Positions 20,093 through 30,275 of a stretch of 46,930 bases of DNA are shown in pieces (position 1 is the first letter of the stretch; every line of letters starts with the position of its first letter). The stretch is from Prevotellaceae bacterium. Its GTDB lineage: Bacteria > Bacteroidota > Bacteroidia > Bacteroidales > Bacteroidaceae. The stretch lies in NCBI GenBank assembly GCA_022763905.1, contig JALERS010000035.1:1-46930 (forward strand), given 5' to 3'. The translations under genes were made by a program, and so were the position numbers. The notes under the pieces were generated by a model. The model did not search any database. It was given only the letters and a program-made list of their open reading frames with translations, and was not told where the DNA came from.

Positions 20093-21082
20093 TTATTTGA
20101 TATAAGCACGGTAATAATATCCACATGAATAGACAAAGAATGCAGCTCTCAGCCATCTGACAAGTTTGCGCGGTTCTTCAGCATAAAACAGGGAACGGGA
20201 ATGTCCTATAAAAAACACTACTCTTTTAAAGAAGGAGCAAGGTCCTTTTTCCAACTGCAGCCTGCTCATATATATGGCATCTTTGAGCGATTGGGTTGAG
20301 AAGGGGAGTTTTTCCAAAAACGGCAATACCGTCGTAAACCTTCGTCTCACTTCTTTCTGTAGTTCCCTATGTCGGAAGAGAGAAAGAGTTACATATCTCC
20401 ATCCACCTCCTGAAAGCAGACGATTTCCTACGGGACGGGAGGCTGTAGCTGCACCATTGTGACGTCGGAAATGAACCAGCACCTTATCCACAAACACTAT
20501 GCTTTCGGCAGCAGCAGCCACATTCAGTATCTGCCAGTCATAATACAAGGGCAAAGTTTCTCCTCCTTGCATATACGCCAGCAACTGTCTCTTGAACAAC
20601 ATAGAGTGACCTGGAATGGCACAAATATATGTATCCCTGATAAGATGGACATTGGGTATTCTCATATCCGATTGGACTGGATATCCGTCAGTTGAGAAAG
20701 GTACAGAGAAACCAGAGCACAGCATTTTATCTCCGATGGATTGGGCCTGGATTTCAAGTTTGTCCTTTTCCCATATGTCATCTTGGTCAGATATGGCAAT
20801 ATAGTCTCCTGTTGCCCTGTTCATGGCCGAAAAGAAATTTCCGTTGATGCCATGAAGACCACTTTCATTATGAAAAGGCTTTATCTGTGGATAGCGGGTA
20901 GCATATTTCTCGATAATTGTCCATGTATTATCCTGAGAACCATCATCCTGAACTATGATTTCATGAACGGGATAGGTCTGTGCGAGCAGGGAATCCAACT
21001 GCTCACACAGGTAGTTTGCACCATTGTAGGTACACATCACAACTGAGATTTTCAGGCCTTCTAGTTTCTCAGACATGGGCAA
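20093..21082 (-). CDS. Glycosyltransferase family 2
   Basis: ISVVMCTYNGANYLCEQLDSLLAQTYPVHEIIVQDDGSQDNT; ISDQDDIW motif. Confidence 0.94.
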   Translation of the reverse strand: MPMSEKLEGLKISVVMCTYNGANYLCEQLDSLLAQTYPVHEIIVQDDGSQDNTWTIIEKYATRYPQIKPFHNESGLHGINGNFFSAMNRATGDYIAISDQDDIWEKDKLEIQAQSIGDKMLCSGFSVPFSTDGYPVQSDMRIPNVHLIRDTYICAIPGHSMLFKRQLLAYMQGGETLPLYYDWQILNVAAAAESIVFVDKVLVHFRRHNGAATASRPVGNRLLSGGGWRYVTLSLFRHRELQKEVRRRFTTVLPFLEKLPFSTQSLKDAIYMSRLQLEKGPCSFFKRVVFFIGHSRSLFYAEEPRKLVRWLRAAFFVYSCGYYYRAYIK

Positions 21083-21088
21083 CTGATT

Positions 21089-23917
21089 TCATTGTTCAGG
21101 TTCCATGATAACGTCCAGAACGTTTTTGTTCTTGTAGACTACTTTCTTGACAAAATTACGTATCTGTTCCGAAGTCAGGTCCTCAAGAACCTTCTTCATT
21201 TCCAAAGGACGCAGATTGTTGTACAATACATATCCTTGCTCCAATCTGTTCCAATATCCATTTTCACGCTGATTGGTCTCAAATACTTTCAGTTCCTGCT
21301 CCTTCACTTTGTTGAGCTGTTCTTCTGATACTCCTTTTTCCGCAATCATCGCTACTCCTTCTTTAAGGATAGCCAAAGCCGAATCACACTTACCAGGTTT
21401 TACCGGCGCAAGCATCTGCAACAGATATCGTTCTTCTCCCATGAGTTCTCCACATTCCATGTCGGTATAGCTTCCATAAGTGAACTGATATTTCTCACGG
21501 ATGGTTTCTGTGCTGTATATACTGAGAATCTTTTTCAATACAGCTGCCATGACTTCAGTTTGGGTTGTCCACTTGGTCTTTCCGTTCCATATGGTTGCCA
21601 TGTAGCTTTGCGGTGTTTCCATTTTTTGGGTAAAACGGCAGGTCTTGCTACCTTTCATCATCGGAATAGTCTTCTTTTCGTATTTTTCCAACAATCGGGA
21701 ATGAGTAGGAATACTTCCCAAATACAAGGAAGCCCATTGCTTGATACTATCTTCCTCTATGGCACCAGTAAAGATAAAGGTGAAATCGGCAGCATTGGCA
21801 AAACGCTTTTTGTATAGGGCATACACCCCATCATATGTCACTTTCTTCAAACGCTCCACTGTAAAGGGTTGTGCCAACGGATGATTACAATTGAGCAATA
21901 TCTGGGTCGAGTCTTCAAATGCTGTCGTAGGACGGGCATTGCGGTTGGCCAATTGATCCATCATGGATTTCCTTACAATATTATAATTGAGGGTATCGTA
22001 TTTCAAATCTGTAAAATACAAATGCATCAACTGAAACATAGTAGCTGCATCTTTTTTAGATGTATTACCTACAATTTGCTCTGTGGAATACTTCAATTGG
22101 GGTGTTATATGGATTACACGGCCTGCCAGGGCTTTTTCCAGTTCGTTGCCAGTATATTTTCCAAGTCCATTGTTGGCTATGAACTGGTTGAAGAATCTAG
22201 CATTTTCAATATCTTCCAATGCCACTTTTTTCAAACCTCCATGACTGACAGCGTTGCAAATAATCTTACTTTCGTCAAAATCAGTCTTTTTGTATTTGAC
22301 CGTCACACCATTGGACAAAACAAATCCTTTGTATCCGAAGGGATCTTCAGCCAGTTCTTGAGTGATAGTACCTGCTTGAGGCTGTTTGTCCAAAATACGG
22401 GTATCCACTTCCTTCATCTCATAAGGTTGGAGGCTCTCCTTCTTCACCTGAGCCAGTATCTCTTGAGCTTCAGTAGAGGATGGCATAACAAACTCTTCTT
22501 TGTCAGGATAGAATCCAGCTATTACCAGATTGGTATCCAATTGTCCGATTGCTTCCTTGACCATCTCGTTGATTGCTTCCAAAGGAATGCGTTTCATAAA
22601 TGTCCGATGCATCTCAATTTCTTGTGTAAACGAAGTCTTTACATCATTCTCAAGAAAATGCTCCACACATTCGTTGACCAACACCTTGCTCTTTACCGTT
22701 TTGCGGGAAGCCAACTGCTGGTCAAGCTGACCTTCCAACTCAGTTTTAGCCAAAGAGAACTCAGCTTCTGAAAAACCATAAACACCCAAACGGCGCATCT
22801 CACGCAAAGCAACAGTCAAGGCTTCTTTGTCCTTTCCTTGCTTGGGAGAATAATTGAGCCCTAATGTCTTCTTCCTGTCAGTAATTATCATTCCGTCCAC
22901 TCCTCCTTCTACAGAAGCAAAAGGTATATCCGGGGTCTGCATTAGTTCTGACAGACGTCTGTTAAACATAGATGAAATGATATTTTCCATATATTGTGAA
23001 ACCACTCCCATCATCGTATTACGTTGGGCTCGGGGAACGGGGTCGTATTTGCTACCCATCATTACCATCGGAGCAGTCACTTCCTTATCTTTGTCAAACA
23101 CTATAATAGGTTGTTCATTGTCAGGAATGGTAAAATATTCAAGAGGAGCAGCATCCGCTTTGGGAGCAGGAAGTGAGGAGAAAATCTTCTTCACTTTCTC
23201 TTCCATCACTTTCACATCAAAATCTCCTACAACAATAATACCCTGCAAGTCAGGTCGGTACCATTTATCATAATAGTCACGCAGTTCCTTATAGGCGAAA
23301 CTATCCACTACCGACATCAGTCCTATCGGCAATCTGTCAGCATATCGGCTTCCTTTTGCCAAAACAGGTAACTGACGTTCCAGTATACGCATGATGCCAT
23401 TACTCCTTACACGCCATTCCTCATGAATAACTCCACGCTCATTGTCCACCTCCTTGGGATCTAGAGTCAAACCATGTGCCCAGTCATAAAGAATATACAG
23501 ACAGGAATCCAGATTTTTTTCATCGTCCACTGGTACATTGTCTATATTGTACACAGTTCGGTCGGTTGAAGTATATGCATTCAGGTGACGACCAAACTGC
23601 ACACCGATTTTTTCGCAGAAATTGATAATGCCCTTACCTGGGAAATGATCTGAACCATTGAAACACATGTGTTCAAGGAAATGGGCCAGTCCGCGCTGGG
23701 ATTCCTCTTCCTGTACTGATCCCACCTTTTGAGCTATATAGAAATAGGCTCTCTTTTGAGGGTTCTCGTTGTGCTGGATGTAATAAGTCAATCCATTGGG
23801 TAGTGTACCCTTCGTTACTTCGGGATCAAATGGCAACGCGGGAACTACTGGCTGGGACATAGCCCCTAAGGACATGGCAGCAAATATGCCTACCATCATC
23901 CATCTCATCTTTTTCAT
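21089..23917 (-). CDS. M16 family zinc metallopeptidase
   Basis: Signal peptide; inverted zinc motif HFLEHMCFNGS (HxxEH); 942-aa double M16 architecture. Confidence 0.95.
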   Translation of the reverse strand: MKKMRWMMVGIFAAMSLGAMSQPVVPALPFDPEVTKGTLPNGLTYYIQHNENPQKRAYFYIAQKVGSVQEEESQRGLAHFLEHMCFNGSDHFPGKGIINFCEKIGVQFGRHLNAYTSTDRTVYNIDNVPVDDEKNLDSCLYILYDWAHGLTLDPKEVDNERGVIHEEWRVRSNGIMRILERQLPVLAKGSRYADRLPIGLMSVVDSFAYKELRDYYDKWYRPDLQGIIVVGDFDVKVMEEKVKKIFSSLPAPKADAAPLEYFTIPDNEQPIIVFDKDKEVTAPMVMMGSKYDPVPRAQRNTMMGVVSQYMENIISSMFNRRLSELMQTPDIPFASVEGGVDGMIITDRKKTLGLNYSPKQGKDKEALTVALREMRRLGVYGFSEAEFSLAKTELEGQLDQQLASRKTVKSKVLVNECVEHFLENDVKTSFTQEIEMHRTFMKRIPLEAINEMVKEAIGQLDTNLVIAGFYPDKEEFVMPSSTEAQEILAQVKKESLQPYEMKEVDTRILDKQPQAGTITQELAEDPFGYKGFVLSNGVTVKYKKTDFDESKIICNAVSHGGLKKVALEDIENARFFNQFIANNGLGKYTGNELEKALAGRVIHITPQLKYSTEQIVGNTSKKDAATMFQLMHLYFTDLKYDTLNYNIVRKSMMDQLANRNARPTTAFEDSTQILLNCNHPLAQPFTVERLKKVTYDGVYALYKKRFANAADFTFIFTGAIEEDSIKQWASLYLGSIPTHSRLLEKYEKKTIPMMKGSKTCRFTQKMETPQSYMATIWNGKTKWTTQTEVMAAVLKKILSIYSTETIREKYQFTYGSYTDMECGELMGEERYLLQMLAPVKPGKCDSALAILKEGVAMIAEKGVSEEQLNKVKEQELKVFETNQRENGYWNRLEQGYVLYNNLRPLEMKKVLEDLTSEQIRNFVKKVVYKNKNVLDVIMEPEQ

Positions 23918-23925
23918 TGATATAT

Positions 23926-25941
23926 CTATTTTTTTATTGATTTCATATTATTCAATGATTCCTGGAGATATTCCAGGAATTTTGCCGGATTTTCATCATA
24001 TGCATATGACTTATTCAACGGTTTGCCTTCTGCATTGACAGCAACATAGAAAGGCTGTATGTTGGCGCCAAACTTATAGCTTTGCAGGAAACTCCACAAT
24101 TGTCTATATTCCGTAAACACCTGTTCCTTTCCATTCACTACTACTTTACGGGGAGCGGGCAAGGGAGTACGGTCATCCACATAGAGAGACACCAATATAA
24201 AGTCCTTCTCCAATGCCTGTGCCACCGACGGGTCAGTCCATACCGAAGCTTCCATCTTTCGGCAGTTCACACATCCATAGCCTGTAAAGTCCAGCAAAAG
24301 AGGTTTACCGGTCTGACGGGCATATTCCACTGCCTCATCATAGTCGTTGAAACGAGCATGCACCTCTCGCTCTCTATCCAAGCGGAAGTCCTGTGTAGAC
24401 ATCGGTGGAGCAAAGGCACTGATTGATTTCAACGGAGCGCCCCAGAGACCTGGTACCATATATAAAGCAAATGCCAACGATATCCATCCGCAGAAGAATC
24501 CCAGTATGGAGGTATGGCTACTCGGATCATCAGACGGGAAGCGTAATTTTCCCAAAAGATAAAAGCCTAGCATAGCAAACAGTACAATCCACAATACTAG
24601 AAATGTCTCCCTATCCAGAATATGCCAGCCGTAACTCATATCTGCCACAGACAGAAACTTCAATGCAAACGCCAGTTCCACAAATCCCAGTGTCACTTTC
24701 ACTTTATTCATCCATCCTCCGCTCTTAGGCGACTTCTTGATAAGGGAGGGGAAAAGAGCAAATAGTGTAAACGGCAAGGCTAAAGCCAGGGCAAATCCTG
24801 TCATGCCTGCCAATGGCGACAAATAATCGCTTGAAGAGGAAATATCCACCAACAGGAAGCCAATAATAGGTCCTGTACAAGAAAAAGACACAATGGTCAG
24901 TGTCAATGCCATTAGGAAAATGGCTGTAAAACCACTGCTATTCTCTGCCTTACGGTCAGTAGTGTTTCCCCATGCTGAAGGCAGAGAAATTTCAAATCCG
25001 CCTAAGAAACTGGCTGAAAAAAGTAACAGAATAAGGAAGCAGATTATATTAAAGACAGCACTTGTAGACAAAGCATTAAGTCCGCTGGAGCCCGCTACCA
25101 GTGTAATAACCAGTCCCAAAGATACATATACCATCACAATACACAGGCCATACAACAATGCATCTCTGATGCCATGACTCCTATTGGCCGACCGCTTAAG
25201 AAAGTAACTGATAGTCATTGGTATTACTGGCCATACACATGGAGTAATTGTTGCCAAGAGTCCCCCCAATAATCCCATTAGGAATATCCACCAGAGTCCT
25301 CCTTTTTCTTGGCTAAAGGTATCCAACTGACCAGTCACAGGAAGCCACCATGCAGGCAAATCTGCTGTTGTTTCCTTGGCATCCATCGTAGCCGTATCTT
25401 TCTCCAATGCCATAGCACTATCTCTGCGGGCATCCATAATTTCCTTCTCCTGTATCTTAGCTTTTTCCGCCACCGGACCATCAGATCCCTCTAGAGCAAA
25501 TGGCACCTGAGTAGGTGGCAGGCAGTTGGTTTCATTACAAGCACCATACTCCAGATACCCTGTTGCACTATAATCCTTGTTCTCTATACGGACACGCTGT
25601 ACAAATACTGCACTACCTTCCATATAGCTTACCCGCATTTCAAACAGATCATCATACTTCTCCTTCAGCTTCCCTTTGGACTCCAATGGGCCTATGACCT
25701 TCACTCCCCGACACTCCTCCAAATGGAAAGAGGCGACAGTAGGTCCTCCTTCTTCCATCCGACTAGAGTATACATGCCAACCAGGCTCCATATGGGCACT
25801 GAATATAACCTGCAACTCATCAGAAGCCACTCTTTCCGTCTTCACATCGAAACGGACAGGACTATTCATTTGTGCCAACAGACATACTGGAACCAGTGCC
25901 AAAATCATTAGCATAGAGATATGGAGAAAAAATTTCTTCAT
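23926..25941 (-). CDS. dsbD: DsbD-like thiol:disulfide interchange protein (start placed at 25941; the ORF-track start at 25965 overlaps a -7 box)
   Basis: N-terminal DsbD-alpha-like domain, membrane core with ATITPCVWPVIPMT and SFSCTGPIIG, C-terminal thioredoxin motif GYGCVNCRKME. Confidence 0.94.
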   Translation of the reverse strand: MKKFFLHISMLMILALVPVCLLAQMNSPVRFDVKTERVASDELQVIFSAHMEPGWHVYSSRMEEGGPTVASFHLEECRGVKVIGPLESKGKLKEKYDDLFEMRVSYMEGSAVFVQRVRIENKDYSATGYLEYGACNETNCLPPTQVPFALEGSDGPVAEKAKIQEKEIMDARRDSAMALEKDTATMDAKETTADLPAWWLPVTGQLDTFSQEKGGLWWIFLMGLLGGLLATITPCVWPVIPMTISYFLKRSANRSHGIRDALLYGLCIVMVYVSLGLVITLVAGSSGLNALSTSAVFNIICFLILLLFSASFLGGFEISLPSAWGNTTDRKAENSSGFTAIFLMALTLTIVSFSCTGPIIGFLLVDISSSSDYLSPLAGMTGFALALALPFTLFALFPSLIKKSPKSGGWMNKVKVTLGFVELAFALKFLSVADMSYGWHILDRETFLVLWIVLFAMLGFYLLGKLRFPSDDPSSHTSILGFFCGWISLAFALYMVPGLWGAPLKSISAFAPPMSTQDFRLDREREVHARFNDYDEAVEYARQTGKPLLLDFTGYGCVNCRKMEASVWTDPSVAQALEKDFILVSLYVDDRTPLPAPRKVVVNGKEQVFTEYRQLWSFLQSYKFGANIQPFYVAVNAEGKPLNKSYAYDENPAKFLEYLQESLNNMKSIKK

Positions 25942-25962
25942 CTTATAATCTGGTTTATCGTA

Positions 25963-25970
25963 CAAAGATA
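25963..25970 (-). promoter_or_regulatory. Candidate -7 box TATCTTTG for the dsbD-M16 transcription unit
   Basis: TATCTTTG on the minus strand with TTTC (near-TTTG) 19 nt upstream. Confidence 0.55.
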
Positions 25971-26290
25971 CAAAAAAGAATCGTCTCGAGAAATTTCAGT
26001 ACTCTTTTCGGGGCAGTTAACAGAGACTACCATTTCAACTGATTGACCTTCATGGGACACTATGCCAGTCTGAATATGTATATTATATAAATACAAGTAT
26101 TGTCAATAATGACTCCTTATACTATTCCTGTGTGGATTCACCTCTAATATCATATCCCAATAAGAATCTGTTGGCACTCCATCAGCTTCTTTACATTATA
26201 TGATGGTAGTTCAAGTGTAAAAGAAATATCTCTTCCCAGCTCCATCTTGTGAAAGCCAATATCATCCAGCCATTTCCTTTTATATAAACT

Positions 26291-26321
26291 TTTGCAGATT
26301 ACTGTAAAAGTATTACTTTTG
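26291..26321 (+). promoter_or_regulatory. Bacteroidota-type promoter: -33 TTTG (26291-26294), N19, -7 TACTTTTG (26314-26321)
   Basis: Exact TTTG-N19-TAnnTTTG match 32 nt upstream of the ATG at 26353. Confidence 0.8.
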
Positions 26322-26352
26322 CATCCGAATAATTACAAAAAGAATATTATTG

Positions 26353-27867
26353 ATGAAAAAAGTTCTATTTTTGGGCACCTGTCTAGTAAGTTGTATCCCT
26401 GCTTTTGCTGGAGGACTCTTGACCAACACCAATCAGAGTGCCGCCTTTCTGCGTAATCCCTCACGGGATGCAGTCATCGCTACTGAAGCTGTCTATTCCA
26501 ACCCTGCAGGAACAGCCTTTTTAGACAACGGTTTCCATCTCACACTGAACATACAGAATGCCAAGCAAAGACGTCAAGTGGTCAGCACTTTCGGCCCTTT
26601 CGCCTATGGACTTGACAACAACGGGAAGACAAGCAAACGTTTCAAAGGAGATGCCGATGCTCCTATCATTCCCAGTTTTCAGGCAGTCTACAAAACAGGA
26701 TATTGGAGTTTCAGCAGCAGTTTTGCTATAAGTGGCGGAGGCGGTAAATGTACTTTTGAGAACGGATTAGGTTCTTTTGAAGCCATTGCCTCCCTATTAC
26801 CTTTATTAGGTCAGTCTATAGGCATCACAGGTTACAACATGGATTCCTATATGCGAGGTCGCCAGTACTACTACGGATTCCAGTTGGGTGCCGCCCGTCA
26901 ACTCAACAAGAATCTCTCAGTCTTTTTGGGCGCCAGAGGCATCTATGCATCTACCAATTATTATGGATATATCCGCAACATCGAGATAGAAGATGCCCAA
27001 GGTACATCTCTTGCCACCCAGCGCTTTCAGTCTCTCCATGACCAGGCAGTTGCCGCTGCAGCTATTTACAGAGACAATGGAAACATACCGATGGCAAATA
27101 TGTATGAAGCGCAGGCCGCCCAAATGCGTACCATGGCCTATGCCACCCAGGACGTAACCCTTAATTGTGACCAGACAGGATTTGGCGTAACGCCCATCAT
27201 TGGCATTGACTGGAAAATCAATGACCAATGGAATCTTGCTGCCAAATACGAATTCAAGACCCGCATCCGTCTGAAGAATGAAGCCGCCAACAGCGCAAGC
27301 GCAGCAGGTCTCTCAGCGCTCAATCAGTTCAAAGATGGAAAGAAGATAGCTGAAGATATTCCTGCTATGCTAACCCTCGGTGTACAATATACTCCCGTCA
27401 AGAATGTACGTCTGATGGCAGGCCACCACTATTTCTATGACAAACAGGCATCAAAATATAATCACACAGAGAAAAAACTCTCCCGAGGCACCTGTGAATT
27501 CAATGCTGGTGCAGAAGTGGATGTCAACAAAAGACTTACTCTGAGTGCCGGTTGGCAAAACACCAGCTATGGTTTGACCGACGAATACATGCAGGACATC
27601 AGTTTTGTTACCAATAGCAATAGTGTAGGCATCGGACTGAACTATCGTTTCTCCGACCGTCTAAGCATTGACCTCAGTTATTTCCAGACGTTCTACAATA
27701 CCTATGATACCCACACTGACGATTTCAACGGAGTTTCTTCAATGATTACCTCCCTTGTAGGAGCCGAAATGGCTACTCAATTGGTATCTTCTGGCGTATT
27801 GAAAGGAAGCAACCACTATTGGCGCACCAATCGAGTCATCGGTATCGGTGTTACTCTGGACTTCTGA
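26353..27867 (+). CDS. OmpP1/FadL family outer-membrane transporter (start at ATG 26353; the ORF-track start at 26350 is TTG)
   Basis: Signal peptide, GGLLTNTNQSAAFLRNPSRDA...AVYSNPAGTAFLDNGF (FadL N-terminal plug pattern), C-terminal NRVIGIGVTLDF beta-strand ending in F. Confidence 0.93.
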   Translation: MKKVLFLGTCLVSCIPAFAGGLLTNTNQSAAFLRNPSRDAVIATEAVYSNPAGTAFLDNGFHLTLNIQNAKQRRQVVSTFGPFAYGLDNNGKTSKRFKGDADAPIIPSFQAVYKTGYWSFSSSFAISGGGGKCTFENGLGSFEAIASLLPLLGQSIGITGYNMDSYMRGRQYYYGFQLGAARQLNKNLSVFLGARGIYASTNYYGYIRNIEIEDAQGTSLATQRFQSLHDQAVAAAAIYRDNGNIPMANMYEAQAAQMRTMAYATQDVTLNCDQTGFGVTPIIGIDWKINDQWNLAAKYEFKTRIRLKNEAANSASAAGLSALNQFKDGKKIAEDIPAMLTLGVQYTPVKNVRLMAGHHYFYDKQASKYNHTEKKLSRGTCEFNAGAEVDVNKRLTLSAGWQNTSYGLTDEYMQDISFVTNSNSVGIGLNYRFSDRLSIDLSYFQTFYNTYDTHTDDFNGVSSMITSLVGAEMATQLVSSGVLKGSNHYWRTNRVIGIGVTLDF

Positions 27868-27894
27868 CAATAGTCCTACTTTCTACTTATTCCC

Positions 27895-27927
27895 ATCACC
27901 GATGTCAAACATATTGATATCGGTGAT
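27895..27927 (+). terminator. Probable intrinsic terminator after the OmpP1/FadL gene
   Basis: 12-bp stem ATCACCGATGTC/GATATCGGTGAT (one G-T pair), 9-nt loop, T-rich AGTTTTCTTC shortly downstream. Confidence 0.65.
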
Positions 27928-28239
27928 TGTAGTTTTCTTCCCATCGTTACCTTCTTGATGATACTACTTCGCGTAGATGCACAATAATTATTACGATAAA
28001 CCATATTCTACATCGTGATATCTATTGCCCTCATCAATTCTTTTTTGCACCAACAAGTATGTGTCCCCTTTCTGATAATGGCTTACTTCTTCCTATTTCT
28101 GAAGACCTTCTGTCTCTACACAAATTTTCAACTGATTACTTGAGGTTTGTTTCCCAAAATGACACCTTCTATAGATTTTTCTACTCATTTTTATTATCTT
28201 TGTCACAACTATGATTGATTTATCCATCAAAATCCTATT

Positions 28240-30180
28240 ATGAAACACTTCATCCCTTCTTTCCTTATTCTCCTTTGGGGCTTATTTTCTACAGCATCCG
28301 CCCAGGAAACCAATGTGCATGGCACTATCTCCTGTGACGGTGTCGGTGTACCCAATGTTCTGGTATCAGACGGAAAAAAAATAGTTCCTACCGATGCTGA
28401 CGGCAAATTCGCCTTCTATTCCGACAAGACCAATGGTTACCTCTTCTATATTCTGCCTGCCGGATACATGCCCTTGCTAACAAATACTTCTACTACAGAA
28501 CAACGTATCTTCCCCAAGATATGGAATGCCTTCAAACGTGATGCCACTATGGACGAGTTGCAGAACTTCCGCCTCATGAGAGAAAACAACGACAACCATA
28601 TCATGCTCTTTATGGCAGATCCGCAAGTTGCCAACCGCTCCAACAGAAAAGACATGGACCAATATCTGAAAAAATACTTTCCCCGAATGAGAGAAGAGTA
28701 TGATAATGCAGGAATGACTCCGATATATACCACCGTACTCGGTGACTTGACATGGGACTATTACTGGTACTCCAACAATTATGACCATACCCTGTACAAG
28801 AGTAATATCATCAACCGCCATGACCAATTCCCATTCCGACATTTCAGCGTTATAGGCAACCATGACAATGACGGGGCAACCAAAGCCGGCATTAACTCCA
28901 TTGACTTTGCAGCCGCTGAAGCTTTCAGACGACACATGGCCCCAACCTATTATTCCTTCAACATAGGCAAAATACATTACATTGTCCTTGACAATATTGT
29001 CTACCTCAACACCGTTACACCTGGCAAAAAATACAACACGGGTATTGCTGGTGACCGCGACTACCAAACAGCCATCACCGACGAGCAATTCGAGTGGCTT
29101 GCAAAGGACCTTTCCTACGTTAGCAAAGACACTCCTATCATGGTATGCATGCATAGTCCTGCCTGGAAGTTGGACATCACTACCAAGGAAGCACTTCCCT
29201 ACATGACCACCAACCAAACTACAATACGTCTGAGCCAGATGTTTGAAGGATACAAGAATGTATATTTCTTCTCAGGCCATCGTCACCAGCAAGTAGTAAC
29301 TGAACCCGGACAGTATGGAGGCAATGATTTCTCCAACATCATCGAACATACACTGGGTGCTTTAGGCGGGAACCTATGGGCTACTGGTTATCTGTCAGGA
29401 GTCGTTACCTGTTGTGACGGAACACCAGGAGGATGGTTGGCCGTGTATGTCAATGGAGATTCCGTCTCTTGGCTTCAGCACAATCTGGACGACAGAAACA
29501 ATTACCAGTTTAGGGTAAGCGACGGCAATTGCGTCAAAGAATTCCTGGCCAACAGCGAGGTGCACCAGAGCATCCGCCAACAAGTGGCATACAAGCAGGA
29601 CTTCAGTCTGCTCGCCGACAACGAGATACTCGTCAATGTGTTCAACTATGACTCAAAATGGAAGGTAGAGATGTTCGAGGGTGACCAACCCCTGCAGGTC
29701 AAGCACGTTAACTATGAGGACCCTTACCAAATTCTGGTCTATGACATTCCAAGCTATAATGCAGGTATGTTCGCTTCTGGAGATGCCGCCGTGCGTTCCT
29801 GGCACATGTTCTCAGCCGTTGCCTCCAGCGCTACTTCTGACATCCTTGTCAAAGTGACTGACCGTTTTGGCAATGTATTCCAACGGAATGTAAAGCGGCC
29901 ACTTCCCATGACCCGCGAAGCCATGGAACAGGGAGGGGAAATCATGATACCCGTTGGAATGACAGAAAAGGCATCATACCCTATTGCTCAAGTTTATTCC
30001 TCTGGCAAAGGCAAGATATGCATCTCATCCCAAGAAGCAGGTACAGCTGTTATAGCCGACTCCGAAGGACGTTGCCGAACTGTCAAAATCAACCCTGGCA
30101 ACAATCAAGTGGACGTACCTTCACACCATATATATATTGTAAGAACAGGTCATAACACTACAAAACTTTTTGTAAGATAA
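28240..30180 (+). CDS. Calcineurin-like metallophosphoesterase, secreted, with N- and C-terminal beta domains
   Basis: Signal peptide; MADPQV, VLGDLTWD, VIGNHDNDG, CMHSPAW, FFSGHRHQQ metallophosphoesterase motifs; TATCTTTG at 28195-28202. Confidence 0.93.
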   Translation: MKHFIPSFLILLWGLFSTASAQETNVHGTISCDGVGVPNVLVSDGKKIVPTDADGKFAFYSDKTNGYLFYILPAGYMPLLTNTSTTEQRIFPKIWNAFKRDATMDELQNFRLMRENNDNHIMLFMADPQVANRSNRKDMDQYLKKYFPRMREEYDNAGMTPIYTTVLGDLTWDYYWYSNNYDHTLYKSNIINRHDQFPFRHFSVIGNHDNDGATKAGINSIDFAAAEAFRRHMAPTYYSFNIGKIHYIVLDNIVYLNTVTPGKKYNTGIAGDRDYQTAITDEQFEWLAKDLSYVSKDTPIMVCMHSPAWKLDITTKEALPYMTTNQTTIRLSQMFEGYKNVYFFSGHRHQQVVTEPGQYGGNDFSNIIEHTLGALGGNLWATGYLSGVVTCCDGTPGGWLAVYVNGDSVSWLQHNLDDRNNYQFRVSDGNCVKEFLANSEVHQSIRQQVAYKQDFSLLADNEILVNVFNYDSKWKVEMFEGDQPLQVKHVNYEDPYQILVYDIPSYNAGMFASGDAAVRSWHMFSAVASSATSDILVKVTDRFGNVFQRNVKRPLPMTREAMEQGGEIMIPVGMTEKASYPIAQVYSSGKGKICISSQEAGTAVIADSEGRCRTVKINPGNNQVDVPSHHIYIVRTGHNTTKLFVR

Positions 30181-30198
30181 TCTTTCGTATTCACCCAC

Positions 30199-30251
30199 AA
30201 TAACCCCATAGGCACATATCCTCCAGAGAGGTAGCGCCTATGGGCGTTATT
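30199..30251 (+). terminator. Probable intrinsic terminator of the phosphoesterase gene, overlapping the ORF-track start of the next gene
   Basis: Arms AATAACCCCATAGGC (30199-30213) and GCCTATGGGCGTTATT (30236-30251) pair over 15 bp with one bulge. Confidence 0.65.
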
Positions 30252-30275
30252 CTAAAATCAATCTCTCCTACTGGC

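Noticed and set aside
21869-22771. 300-aa plus-strand ORF opposite the M16 peptidase
   Set aside because: Long but fully antisense to a well-supported CDS, with low-complexity Cys/His/Phe-rich composition typical of shadow frames.
28477-29217. 246-aa minus-strand ORF opposite the phosphoesterase
   Set aside because: Antisense shadow ORF; the plus-strand protein carries the metallophosphoesterase motifs.
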